Positions 53,217-62,110 of a stretch of DNA of 64,000 nt are shown here, piece by piece. Both the position numbers and the translations under genes were made by a program. The stretch comes from Bacillota bacterium (GTDB lineage: Bacteria; Bacillota; Clostridia; Lachnospirales; Lachnospiraceae): NCBI GenBank assembly GCA_023439505.1, contig JAEXNR010000029.1:70469-134468 (forward strand), read 5' to 3'. Position 1 is the stretch's first letter. Each line of letters starts with the position of its first letter. A model generated the notes under the pieces. That model ran no database searches, was not told the DNA's origin, and worked only from the letters and a program-made list of their open reading frames with translations.

Positions 53217-54137
53217 TTAAGACTCCTCCCTTATCTTCTTTCCTGTAATTTCAAGGAATACATCATTAAATGTGCCTTTTTTGATCTCAATATCTGTGAT
53301 TTCTTCTTTTTGCAGACTGATTACCTGAAGCAGGCAGTCAATATTTTGTGCATCAATTTTATAGTAGCCGTCCTTTTTCACATAGTTCAGATCGTATCGG
53401 GCCAGGGCCTCTTCCAGTCCGGCTCCATTTTTGGTGGTAATGAAGGCTTTGTCCTTGGTGTATTCCTTCTTCAGTGCATAGGGGGTGTCATGGGCTACGA
53501 TCTTACCTCCATCGATAATGGCAATCTTATCGCATATTTCTGCCTCTTCCATGTAATGCGTGGTCAGAAATATGGTGATATTCCTTTCCTTTTGCAGCTT
53601 TAAGATGTATTCCCAGATATGCGCTCTGGTTTGCGGGTCGAGACCGGTTGTCGGTTCATCCAGAAATAATACTCTGGGATAATGAATTAACCCCCTGGCA
53701 ATCTCCACCCTCCGCTTCATTCCTCCTGAGAGGGCACTGACTAACTTCTTCCTCTCTGCCGTCAGATCAACCAGGTTCAGAACAAACTGAATCCGCTCTT
53801 CCACTTCTTTCTTAGGGATATGATAGAAAACACAATGCATGACAAGGTTCTCTTCAATAGTCATCTTTGCATCCAGCGTAGAATCCTGAAAAACCACACC
53901 AATCGATGACCTTACTTCGCTCTTATTGGCTGTAACATCTTTCCCGTCGATTACCAAGGTACCTGATGTCTTCTCAAATATGGTACATAATGTATTAATG
54001 GTGGTACTCTTTCCGGCGCCATTGGGTCCCAGAAAGGCAAATACCGTGCCTTCATCCACATCAAACGAAATATTATCTACCGCTTTAAAGTCACCATAAG
54101 TCTTGGTAAAATTTTTAACACTTATAATAGGCTTCAT
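53217..54137 (-). CDS. ABC-2 exporter ATPase, DrrA-like
   Basis: This 306-residue ATPase has Walker A GPNGAGKST (about residues 37-45), Q-loop VVFQDSTLDAKMT, signature LSGGMKRRVEIARGL, Walker B VLFLDEPTTGLDP and switch LTTHYMEEAE, all typical of the DrrA/NodI class. The C-terminal 80 residues form the usual extra domain. ATG 54137 is preceded by AAGGAGAGG. It is the first gene of a two-gene exporter operon ending at 52329-52365. No regulator gene is adjacent; the helicase upstream is 139 bases away. Confidence 0.92.
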   Translation of the reverse strand: MKPIISVKNFTKTYGDFKAVDNISFDVDEGTVFAFLGPNGAGKSTTINTLCTIFEKTSGTLVIDGKDVTANKSEVRSSIGVVFQDSTLDAKMTIEENLVMHCVFYHIPKKEVEERIQFVLNLVDLTAERKKLVSALSGGMKRRVEIARGLIHYPRVLFLDEPTTGLDPQTRAHIWEYILKLQKERNITIFLTTHYMEEAEICDKIAIIDGGKIVAHDTPYALKKEYTKDKAFITTKNGAGLEEALARYDLNYVKKDGYYKIDAQNIDCLLQVISLQKEEITDIEIKKGTFNDVFLEITGKKIREES

Positions 54138-54276
54138 CCTGCTTACCTCTCCTTAGCATTTTTCATGATAAGTTCCATTATATAAGTATATCCCATGAAA
54201 ATCAACATAAGCCGGTATAAAGAATAAGTTCAGTAAATGATGGCAGGATCTAAGTTTCCCACCCGCATTAAATTAG

Positions 54277-55587
54277 TTACATTTGATTTCTTTTTTTATG
54301 ATCCTTATTTGAAAACTTTCTGTAACTTCTTTTTTCTTTCAGCGTTCCATCCGCTGTCATCCGGTACTTCTTCGTGGAAGATTTTGCTTTCTCCATATGA
54401 GTGGCGGTGTTTTTTCCCTGTGATGCAGCCTTGACGGCGGGAAATTGATTCATTAACGGGTACGGGTGGTCTTCTACCACTTGTAGCCGTTTTCCTATCA
54501 GCGCTTCGATATCTGCCAGCTGCTCTTTTTCATCGAAATCACAGAAGGAAATGGCGATACCTTCATGACCTGCCCGTCCGGTCCGGCCAATCCGATGCAC
54601 ATAAGTCTCGGGAATATTGGGAAGATCATAGTTAATTACATGGGATAGTTCGTCAATATCTATTCCCCTGGCAGCAATGTCCGTCGCAATCAATATCCTT
54701 AGTTTCTTATCTTTAAAATTATTCAGTGCATTTTGGCGCGAGCCCTGGGACTTATCGCCATGAATTGCCTGTGCTGTAATATTTTCTTTTGCCAATTGGC
54801 GTACGATCCGGTCCGCTCCATGTTTTGTCCGGGTAAACACAAGTGCTGACGATATCTTTTTATCCTTTAAAATATGAAACAGTAATTCTTTTTTATTCCC
54901 TTTATCAACATAATAAAGATACTGCTCTATGGTGTCCACCGTTGAAGATACCGGTGCTATTTCAATTCTCGCAGGATTTTTTAAGAGTGTGTCTGACAAT
55001 CTGGCGATATCCGGAGGCATTGTAGCTGAAAAGAGCAGGGTTTGCTTATTCTGGGGTGTCTTTGCAATAATCTTCTTCACATCATGAATAAATCCCATGT
55101 CCAGCATACGGTCAGCTTCATCCAGTATCATTATTCTTATATCCTTTAAGTCTACCTGCTTTTGATTGATCAAATCATTCAATCTTCCGGGAGTTGCAAC
55201 AAGAACATCCACACCCTTTTGCAGGTTCTCTTCCTGAGGTTTTTGAGATACTCCGCCAAATATGACACAATATTTAAGATTCGTATATTTCCCGTAAGTA
55301 CAGAAACTGTCATAAATCTGAAGCGCCAGTTCTCTGGTGGGGGTAATAATTAGTGCCCTTATTTTCCGTACTCCTCCAAAGGGTATCTCCTCTTCCTTCA
55401 GCAGTTGCAGTGTGGGAATTGCAAATGCAGCCGTTTTGCCGGTGCCGGTCTGTGCACACCCTACCAAATCCCTGCCACTTAATATGATTGGAATTGCCTC
55501 TTCCTGAATCGGTGTGGGGACTTCATAGTTCTCCTTCTCCAGAGCCTTCAAAATCGCCGGTATCACTTTTAATTCCTTAAATTGCAT
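54277..55587 (-). CDS. DEAD-box RNA helicase
   Basis: This 436-residue ATP-dependent RNA helicase has all motifs in order: Q motif (FKELKVIPAILKALEKENY..PTPIQ), AQTGTGKTAAF, PTRELALQ, TPGR, LDEADRMLDMGF, SATMP, ATDIAARGIDI and HRIGRTGRAGHEG. After the RecA lobes is a basic, lysine/serine-rich tail of about 60 residues (STKKYRMTAD.., KKRNQM), as in RhlE/CshA-type cold-shock helicases. Such enzymes unwind structured RNA in ribosome assembly and mRNA decay. ATG 55587 follows GAGGTAAAG. A long leader of over 200 bases, rich in hairpins, precedes it, as is common for cold-inducible helicase genes. Confidence 0.95.
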   Translation of the reverse strand: MQFKELKVIPAILKALEKENYEVPTPIQEEAIPIILSGRDLVGCAQTGTGKTAAFAIPTLQLLKEEEIPFGGVRKIRALIITPTRELALQIYDSFCTYGKYTNLKYCVIFGGVSQKPQEENLQKGVDVLVATPGRLNDLINQKQVDLKDIRIMILDEADRMLDMGFIHDVKKIIAKTPQNKQTLLFSATMPPDIARLSDTLLKNPARIEIAPVSSTVDTIEQYLYYVDKGNKKELLFHILKDKKISSALVFTRTKHGADRIVRQLAKENITAQAIHGDKSQGSRQNALNNFKDKKLRILIATDIAARGIDIDELSHVINYDLPNIPETYVHRIGRTGRAGHEGIAISFCDFDEKEQLADIEALIGKRLQVVEDHPYPLMNQFPAVKAASQGKNTATHMEKAKSSTKKYRMTADGTLKEKRSYRKFSNKDHKKRNQM

Positions 55588-55985
55588 TCTTTACCTCATT
55601 CCTGTGCTGCTTTACACAAATCACATTTCTCATTTTATTTTCACACTGGCGTCCACACGTGCTGCTTGCTCGCACGCATAAATTCAACGTGTGAATCAGC
55701 TTTTCATCATTCACACTAATTGCGCTTCACCGTAACATTACAGATATATTTCTCATCCATTATTCCCTTTTGCGCATACAAAATGCTTTCCACTGAATGA
55801 ATCTTACTTATAATATAATAAATCAGTCCAATAAGCAATCATTACACCAGAGAAATTGAATGTATTTACAAAAAGGTTACAATCCATCGCCACAAAATAT
55901 GTGATGCCCCCACTGTGCAATGGCATTTTGCTATGATACAATATAAATGCTAATGATTTTATCCCATAATGGCCGGAGGATTTCT
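55588..55985. other. divergent intergenic region with long helicase leader
   Basis: About 400 bases separate the helicase (-) from the kinase (+). The helicase side has a promoter at 55810-55838 and a 215-base leader with several dyads, including CACACGT/ACGTGTG (55655-55694) and GTGTGAA/TTCACAC pairs. The boundaries of this part, ATTTTATTTTCACAC and AAATTCAACGTGTGAAT, resemble those of the repeat at 21342-21423. On the kinase side only a TACAAT near 55936 is seen. Confidence 0.5.
55810..55838 (-). promoter_or_regulatory. probable helicase promoter
   Basis: Minus-strand TTGCTT (55833-55838) and TATTAT (55810-55815), 17-base spacer. It would give a leader of about 215 bases to ATG 55587. Confidence 0.45.
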
Positions 55986-57248
55986 ATGCTTTACGCATTA
56001 AATTATTTTATGGTGTTTACCTATGGTCTGTTAATTATGACCTTTTTTCTCGACATTAAATTCGGGAGGAAAACCTTTCTCATTCTGTCTGTTTTTGTAC
56101 TCCTGGGCATGCTTCTTAATTTTTCTATCTATTTTATATTTGGTGACCGCTTCTTGCAGGAAGTTTACCCGCTTGCCGTTCATCTTCCCTTAGTGTTCTT
56201 TTTCCGCCTTGTCTATAAAAAACCGCTATACCCTGTTTTGTTCGTATTATGTACCACTTATATATTAACTACCCCCCGCAAATGGATTGGTGATCTCATC
56301 ACTCTGCTCTTTCACGGAGGGCCTTATATTGCCGCACTTGTACAAATCGCTGTAACCATTCCCTTACTATATATTATTTATCAGTATTTACGTCCCTATA
56401 TGGTTAAGATCATTGCCTACTCCAGTAATAAAATTCGATTTCTATTAATCATCCCGCTTGTTTACTATATCATTGCGTATCTTACCACCGTTTATACCGA
56501 TCTCCTCTATTCCTCAAGAATTGTGGTTGTAGGAATCCTGACCATCGGGCTCATTTGTACCTTCTCTTATTTTCTGATCTCCTATTTTAATGAATTGGTG
56601 AAGCAATTTGAAATGAAGAACGAACAAAACATCCTTGCGGCTCAGGTATCTGCCCTGCAGGCCCGGTTTGAAGCGACAAAGCAATCCGAGGAAACTGCGA
56701 AAATCTATCGGCATGACCTGCGACATCACCTCCATATGCTGAATAACTATGTTTATTCGGACAATATCACCGGCGCAAAGGATTACATAAAAGAAATTGA
56801 AAAAAACATGCGTCCTGCTGTCACAGTAACCTACTGTGAAAATGAGTCCATTAACTTAATCTTGTCCTCCTATCTTGATAAGGCAGTTCAAAATGATATC
56901 CGGGTGGATTCGTCGGTTTGTGTTCCTGACTCCTGCAGCATACCGGATATAGATTTGTGTATTATCTTTGCAAATGCCATAGAAAATGCAATCAATGCCT
57001 GTATCCTGATCGAGAACATCAATCAAAGATATCTTAATATCAGCTGTAAGATGAAGCAGGATAAATTATTGATTCAATTCACAAATAGCTATGCTGTCGC
57101 ACCGGTCTTTGAACATAATCTTCCCATCACTGAGAAAGAAAATCATGGTTATGGAACAAAAAGTATCGTTGCCATCGTTCACAAGCATCAAGGGCTTACT
57201 TCATTTGAAGCCCGGGAGGGCATATTTAAGTTGAATATTATCCTATAA
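55986..57248 (+). CDS. AgrC-like GHKL histidine kinase
   Basis: This 420-residue kinase has six or seven membrane segments in its first 205 residues, a coiled-coil linker, and a GHKL catalytic domain. The phospho-histidine region is KIYRHDLRHHLHMLNNYV (near residue 240), the N box is IIFANAIENAINAC and the last glycine box HGYGTKSIVAIV. This is the plan of AgrC-type peptide or signal-sensing kinases that work with LytTR regulators. ATG 55986 follows GGAGG at good spacing; a longer reading from 55947 lacks one. The natural partner is the LytTR regulator at 61326, same strand but separated by three minus-strand genes. Confidence 0.9.
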   Translation: MLYALNYFMVFTYGLLIMTFFLDIKFGRKTFLILSVFVLLGMLLNFSIYFIFGDRFLQEVYPLAVHLPLVFFFRLVYKKPLYPVLFVLCTTYILTTPRKWIGDLITLLFHGGPYIAALVQIAVTIPLLYIIYQYLRPYMVKIIAYSSNKIRFLLIIPLVYYIIAYLTTVYTDLLYSSRIVVVGILTIGLICTFSYFLISYFNELVKQFEMKNEQNILAAQVSALQARFEATKQSEETAKIYRHDLRHHLHMLNNYVYSDNITGAKDYIKEIEKNMRPAVTVTYCENESINLILSSYLDKAVQNDIRVDSSVCVPDSCSIPDIDLCIIFANAIENAINACILIENINQRYLNISCKMKQDKLLIQFTNSYAVAPVFEHNLPITEKENHGYGTKSIVAIVHKHQGLTSFEAREGIFKLNIIL

Positions 57249-57259
57249 TGTAAAGAAGC

Positions 57260-57295
57260 CACCAATCAATTCCCATGTTCCGGAATTCATTGGTG
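57260..57295. terminator. bidirectional terminator, kinase / clostripain
   Basis: CACCAATCAATTCC (57260-57273) and GGAATTCATTGGTG (57282-57295) pair over 14 bases with a single mismatch and an eight-base loop. ACCTCTCTTTT follows on the top strand. The flanking genes converge. Confidence 0.75.
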
Positions 57296-57321
57296 ACCTC
57301 TCTTTTAAGCTGTCCCGCCAA

Positions 57322-59349
57322 TTATTCTGTGAAACCTACAGTTGTTGTAATCGTACCATCCGCCGCAATCTCAAACATAGTGACATCGGAATAAGCGGAA
57401 TATCCCTGTACGTCACGCATCTCAAACATCTGCAGGAAAGTTCCTTCGCCAAGATTAATCTCCTGAAAGGATAAATTTTGATCCACAGTGATCTCATCTA
57501 TGGAAATCGGGGTAAGCTCATTGTTGTCACCGGAAATCGGCATTGCATAGTGAATGGTGGTAATGACATCTCCTTCGACAAGATAACGAAGGTTTTTATC
57601 TGCCATTCCATTTTCATCAATGGGTTTTTTCGCTCCCTGAATCGTATAGGCGGCAGCAGCATAATCATATGCCACACTCAGGTTATAATTCTCCCCATTT
57701 AATAAAATCGGAATATTGTATAAGTTATAGCCATCCCCTTCATATGTCAGCTCCATATTAACCAGATTGCCGTTGATTGCGCCCCAGACACCCCGGAAAT
57801 TATCCTTGAATTCGCCCTTGACCCAGTCAGGATACAGATCATTGTCACTGCCCAGGAGGAGCATAATATCCTGATCGAAATCCACATAATAGAGCTGTAT
57901 ATATACACCGCTTAATACTTCTGCCGCTTTTTCTCCCAGGGTAAGAATCGCTGAGCCTTCCCTGTCAACCTCCAGGGGATGATTCTCCCAACCCTGATTT
58001 TTCAGTGTTTCCAGCGGTTTTAAGGTATCATAGCTCATTGCTGCAATATAATTCATTCCTTCCTCACCTAATTCACCGGTTAATCCATAAGCATAGTAAT
58101 ACTTAAATGCCTCTCCGGCACCAAGGGAGGCATACCCAAGATAATTATCCACATCCCCATCATAAGAATAATAGCAGGACAGTCCCGAGGCCTGCGCCCG
58201 ATAAGGTCCGTTCACCTTATATTCCACACAGTTTGCCAGGGCAGAAAGAACACTCTGTGACGTGTCTGTCAGCAGATCTTTTGACTGAATCGCAAGATCT
58301 CCCAGGTCGACCATATTGGTATATCCCTGTTCCTTCGTATTTCCGCCGTAATTCTCCGTCACAGCGGCGGCACGCCCGAAGTAGGAAAAGAAGGATGGAT
58401 CAATCAGCGCATTGGCAAGGGCTTCCTTCCCGAAATCATTGTAGGCCGCGATCAGATCTGCCACCCTGGATAGATTTGTAAGGGAAAGGGTGATATGATC
58501 TGCAGTTCCCGCCATCTCGCATCCACTCTGGTAGGTATCACAGATAATTTTACCTAGTTCTGCTGCCTCCATTGCCGGATTCTTACTCAATGCTGCGGGC
58601 CAATCTGTATAATTCCATCCATTTCCCGGTTCTGTCTCTTCTGATGCAATTAAATATTTCCCTATGTCAGAGAACGTATCAGCCACATCTACTGTTGCCA
58701 TTAAACAAGTATCAAAGCCGATAAAGTCAATGGGCTGGTTTTGGGCCGATAATTCATAATTTTCCTGAAATGCCTGATGCATTTCATCAATTGTAAGTGA
58801 GTCCCCTCCAAAAAGTTCATCATATTCTGCTCCACCAACACTTCCGCCGCCATGGTTCCAGAAAATGATTCCTGTTTTATTCGCAGGATAATTCGTCTTA
58901 GCGAATTTCAGAAAGTCAGATAAGGTCTCTTTACTTCCCATGCTGGTCAAAGGCTGTTGCTGTGCCAGCTGTAATCCATTACTGTCATACACATAACGTT
59001 CTATATATCCCGGATCTACAAAGTCATTCTGCCATGCATTGGCTCCGCCGGTCTGGATAATCACCTTTACATTCTCCGGCAGCTTAACTTCCATTAGTTC
59101 TGAGATATCAATGGTTGCCGCTCCTCCATTGGATTCCAGATCGCTCCCGCAAATATACCAATAGATTGCCCATTCTGAATGATCGGTTGTATCTGCGGTA
59201 TCCGTTTTTGCCTCTGTATTCAAACTGCTTTGGTCCCCCTCTGCACCCGTGGGAGCTGTACTGTTCCCGCCACAGGCATTCAGTATAATTATTAAAATGC
59301 AAACCACAAACATACTACCGATCGTTCTATTCCCTATTCTATCTCCCAT
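57322..59349 (-). CDS. clostripain-family (C11) cysteine peptidase, lipoprotein
   Basis: This 675-residue protein is an extracellular, membrane-anchored cysteine peptidase of family C11. The lipoprotein signal ends in the lipobox ILNAC (cysteine near residue 27), followed by a Thr/Ser/acidic linker. The catalytic histidine is in GIIFWNHGGGSVGG (near residue 168) and the catalytic cysteine in FIGFDTCLMATVDVA (near 215). C11 enzymes usually cut after arginine or lysine and can self-process; the second half here (after about 430) is beta-rich with no known name. It follows the DUF2207-like gene by three bases, so it belongs to a LemA-DUF2207-peptidase operon, an unusual association. Confidence 0.9.
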   Translation of the reverse strand: MGDRIGNRTIGSMFVVCILIIILNACGGNSTAPTGAEGDQSSLNTEAKTDTADTTDHSEWAIYWYICGSDLESNGGAATIDISELMEVKLPENVKVIIQTGGANAWQNDFVDPGYIERYVYDSNGLQLAQQQPLTSMGSKETLSDFLKFAKTNYPANKTGIIFWNHGGGSVGGAEYDELFGGDSLTIDEMHQAFQENYELSAQNQPIDFIGFDTCLMATVDVADTFSDIGKYLIASEETEPGNGWNYTDWPAALSKNPAMEAAELGKIICDTYQSGCEMAGTADHITLSLTNLSRVADLIAAYNDFGKEALANALIDPSFFSYFGRAAAVTENYGGNTKEQGYTNMVDLGDLAIQSKDLLTDTSQSVLSALANCVEYKVNGPYRAQASGLSCYYSYDGDVDNYLGYASLGAGEAFKYYYAYGLTGELGEEGMNYIAAMSYDTLKPLETLKNQGWENHPLEVDREGSAILTLGEKAAEVLSGVYIQLYYVDFDQDIMLLLGSDNDLYPDWVKGEFKDNFRGVWGAINGNLVNMELTYEGDGYNLYNIPILLNGENYNLSVAYDYAAAAYTIQGAKKPIDENGMADKNLRYLVEGDVITTIHYAMPISGDNNELTPISIDEITVDQNLSFQEINLGEGTFLQMFEMRDVQGYSAYSDVTMFEIAADGTITTTVGFTE

Positions 59350-59352
59350 TCT

Positions 59353-60444
59353 TCAAAAACCTCTCTTTCTTTTTCCGGATCCGCAACTGGGCTCCACTTT
59401 TCGGGTACATGCAGTCAGCGCAGCCTGATAGGAGGCCCTGGTATACCGGTGGGATAACATATAGTAATACTGTGCATTCTCACTATACTGTGTTTTATAT
59501 GGAAAAAGTCTCTCGAACTGCTCTATGACAGTATCTCCAATCCCTAAGAGCATTGCAAAGATCAGATAATCCTGCCAAATCACACGTTCTTCCATTGACC
59601 GCTCTCCGATTTGGGAGAACTCCAGAAGGTATTTCTTAAATCCCATAATGTTGGTAAGTAGTTTTCTTCCCCTGTCCGTAAGTCCCATCTGCTTTGCCTT
59701 CTTTAGGTCATCATAGCATCCGATTTGTTGCAGCGTACGTTTGCCGTCCTGTTTTGCCGCATCAATCACTCGCATCATATCACTGTAATTACTGATACAA
59801 TATTTTTCCATCTCCTGTTCCTGAAGAATCTGGCCTTTCCCGCATACTAAAACCAGCTGATCATAAAGCATACCTGACATTTCTCCGGCAAAATCCGGTG
59901 GATGGATTAGCTTTAACGACACGCTCTCTTTTTCTATGCCCAATTGTCCCATCGTTTTCTCTGTCACTGGTTCAAGACACCCGGTACTTATTAATTTCAG
60001 GAATGCGGCACCAACCAGATTTTTGTCGTCGTCTGCCTGCTTAAATTGCCTGGCCAGTTCAAACGTGGCCTCCAGATTTCCGGCAATGGGTGTATTTTTA
60101 AAATAATCCGCATTTTTATAAAGTACTCCTGTCTTGCTTGCCTTATCAATGTGACGCCAGATCAAACTTATGATTACGATCATCGGTATTGCGGAAAACA
60201 AAACTCCCAACAGCACCGCAAACGGTCCGGCAGCCTGCTGATCTTTTTCTGATTGGTCAAAGACTTCCTCCCCGGTTATATCCAGAACATCACCCACGGT
60301 TTCTTTGTCATAAGCGCTGCCATCTTCCCGAAGCATAACCTCATCATTGATATCAGAGACTGCATTGGCCGCAAATGCAGTCCTTGTAATGAAGGCAGCT
60401 AAGAACATGGTTAAGATTACTATATATTGTGATTTTTTGACCAT
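59353..60444 (-). CDS. compact DUF2207-like membrane protein
   Basis: This 363-residue protein has a signal peptide (to about residue 25, cleavage after AFA), a short outer stretch of only about 45 residues, one membrane segment (about 72-95), and a cytoplasmic half that matches the C-terminal part of DUF2207 proteins: NTPIAGNLEATFELARQF, GAAFLKLISTGCLEP, EERVIWQDYLIFAMLLGIGD, and a basic Gly/Ser/Lys/Arg tail. Usual DUF2207 proteins are near 600 residues with a large outer beta domain and a second set of membrane segments; both are reduced here. Cofinding with lemA, as here, is typical. Function of the family is not known. It lies 35 bases behind lemA. Confidence 0.75.
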   Translation of the reverse strand: MVKKSQYIVILTMFLAAFITRTAFAANAVSDINDEVMLREDGSAYDKETVGDVLDITGEEVFDQSEKDQQAAGPFAVLLGVLFSAIPMIVIISLIWRHIDKASKTGVLYKNADYFKNTPIAGNLEATFELARQFKQADDDKNLVGAAFLKLISTGCLEPVTEKTMGQLGIEKESVSLKLIHPPDFAGEMSGMLYDQLVLVCGKGQILQEQEMEKYCISNYSDMMRVIDAAKQDGKRTLQQIGCYDDLKKAKQMGLTDRGRKLLTNIMGFKKYLLEFSQIGERSMEERVIWQDYLIFAMLLGIGDTVIEQFERLFPYKTQYSENAQYYYMLSHRYTRASYQAALTACTRKVEPSCGSGKRKRGF

Positions 60445-60479
60445 AATTTCCCCCGTTAATTATCAAGTACAATCGGTTT

Positions 60480-61028
60480 CTACTTCATTGCAGGGATCTT
60501 TGTTCTGTTCTCTGCCGCCTTCAGATACTCCCGTTTTGAAAACCCCAGGATACCGGCAATCAAAATCGCGGGAAATCCGCGAATGGCACGGTTTAACTTT
60601 GTAATACTGTCATTATAGATCAGCCTGCTGGCACGAACCATCGTTTCATATTGGTTTACTGCATCCATAGATTTTAGGTAAGTCTTGTTTGCCTTCAATT
60701 CAGGATAATTTTCTGCGATCTCCATGATCTTAGCCAGTGTCCCTGTAATTACATTCTCCTGTTTATTGATATCTTCCGGGTTAGAATGACCGGTAACAGA
60801 ACGTCTTACTTTTATTGTTTCCGCTAATATATTATAGTCATGAGCTGCATATCCTTTGGTTAAATCCAGCATACAAGTAAGCGCATCCCATCTTGAGGAC
60901 AGCTGAATACCGATTTGCGACATTGCATTATTAATGTTTTCATCCATTACAACCAGGCTGCGTTGCAGTGAGATGGCCCATAGAATAATCATCACCACGA
61001 TTATTCCTGCCATGATAAAATAAATCAT
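60480..61028 (-). CDS. lemA: LemA family protein
   Basis: This 182-residue protein has one N-terminal membrane segment (about residues 3-22) and a LemA four-helix-type domain: ENINNAMSQIGIQLSSRWDALTCMLDLTKGYAAHD (marker SQIGIQLSSRWDALTCMLD), then ENYPELKANKTYLKSMDAVNQYE and FPAILIAGILGFSKREYLKA, the last being the usual P-x-x-x-I-A..GF closing. LemA proteins are membrane-tethered helical proteins of unclear role. ATG 61028 follows GGAGGT. It is first in an operon with the DUF2207-like and peptidase genes. Confidence 0.9.
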   Translation of the reverse strand: MIYFIMAGIIVVMIILWAISLQRSLVVMDENINNAMSQIGIQLSSRWDALTCMLDLTKGYAAHDYNILAETIKVRRSVTGHSNPEDINKQENVITGTLAKIMEIAENYPELKANKTYLKSMDAVNQYETMVRASRLIYNDSITKLNRAIRGFPAILIAGILGFSKREYLKAAENRTKIPAMK

Positions 61029-61275
61029 CTTATACCTCCTTGTTTCTTATTACTTTAAAATATCGCTACCCTAAATAACTTTTGAAAATCAGTTTAACAA
61101 AAAATGGCATAAAAAAATGCCGTTTACCTGAAACGACTTCTTTTTTGCATGAAATGCATATATTAATTCCCTTGTGTGATAGCAGGATGCCTTTGCAATC
61201 CCATTGGAAGGACAGGTTACATGAAAAGTCACCTTTATGTCACGAATACCCGCTTCAAATTATACTTTTTAATGA

Positions 61276-61281
61276 TATAAT
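61276..61281 (+). promoter_or_regulatory. -10 box before LytTR regulator
   Basis: TATAAT at 61276-61281 is about 45 bases before the TTG start. TTCAAA at 61254-61259 with a 16-base spacer is a weak -35, fitting an activated promoter. Confidence 0.45.
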
Positions 61282-61325
61282 GTAAGAGCAGGAAGTAAAC
61301 GTATGGCGAGTAAGGAGAGAATTTC

Positions 61326-62048
61326 TTGAAGATTGCAATCTGTGATGATAATATTAACGATTTAAGCAATATGGTTTCTATTGTAAGTGACTACATCTTA
61401 ATGCATAAGAATAAACGAAACATTGAATATGTTTCGTTTCAAAATGCTTTGGATTTACTATCGGCAATGGAAAGTGGTCAGCGATTCGATTTGATCTTGT
61501 TGGATATCCTTATGCCCTTTGTTACTGGAATGGATGCGGCAAAGGAAATCCGGCAATTTGACCAGAATGTGAAAATTATCTTCTCCACTTCTTCTACGGA
61601 ATTTGCAGTTGAATCTTATTCTGTAAACGCATATTATTATGCGATCAAACCGATCTGGAAGGAGAAGCTTTTTACACTATTGAATAAGATCATTTCTGAT
61701 ATAGAGATTGATGCAGGTTCCGGTTTTTTAGTTAAGAGCAGAACCGGACTAACAAGGATTTATACCAGACGCCTTGAATTTGCTGAAGTCATTGGAAGAA
61801 GCATTTTCTATCATATGATGGACGGTTCGGTGATTGAGGCTGTGGGTTCTATGTCCGAACTTGAAGCACAGCTTCTGGTAAACCTCAATTTTGTCAAACC
61901 TCACCGCTCCTATATTATTAATCTGGATTATATTGATATGTTAAACCCACGGGAGATCAAAATGAAATCCCGTGTCCTCGTACCCTTGTCAAGGGGCAAT
62001 TATAACGCGGTAAAGTCAGCCTATCTATCATTTGCTTTCCAGGAATAA
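61326..62048 (+). CDS. LytTR-family response regulator
   Basis: This 240-residue regulator has a receiver domain (IAICDDN at the start, phospho-aspartate in LILLDILMP near residue 60, FSTSST, AIKPIW) and a C-terminal LytTR DNA-binding domain (about 140-238: IYTRRLEFAEVIGRS..., NFVKPHRSYIINLDYIDM, REIKMKSRVLVPLSRGNY). Such regulators (AgrA, ComE, VirR) act with GHKL kinases, so the kinase at 55986 is the likely partner. The start is TTG 61326: AAGGAG lies nine bases upstream and no ATG is available before the conserved MKIAICDD-type opening. The target may be the divergent lemA operon. Confidence 0.92.
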   Translation: MKIAICDDNINDLSNMVSIVSDYILMHKNKRNIEYVSFQNALDLLSAMESGQRFDLILLDILMPFVTGMDAAKEIRQFDQNVKIIFSTSSTEFAVESYSVNAYYYAIKPIWKEKLFTLLNKIISDIEIDAGSGFLVKSRTGLTRIYTRRLEFAEVIGRSIFYHMMDGSVIEAVGSMSELEAQLLVNLNFVKPHRSYIINLDYIDMLNPREIKMKSRVLVPLSRGNYNAVKSAYLSFAFQE

Positions 62049-62110
62049 ATCTCTTGCAGCAAATCCCGTCCACAGCTGCCCGGCTATGAAAAAGCTTTCT
62101 GCCTTAATGG

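Noticed and set aside
61082..61285. 67-codon ORF on + before the LytTR regulator
   Set aside because: No ribosome binding site and overlaps the regulator promoter region.
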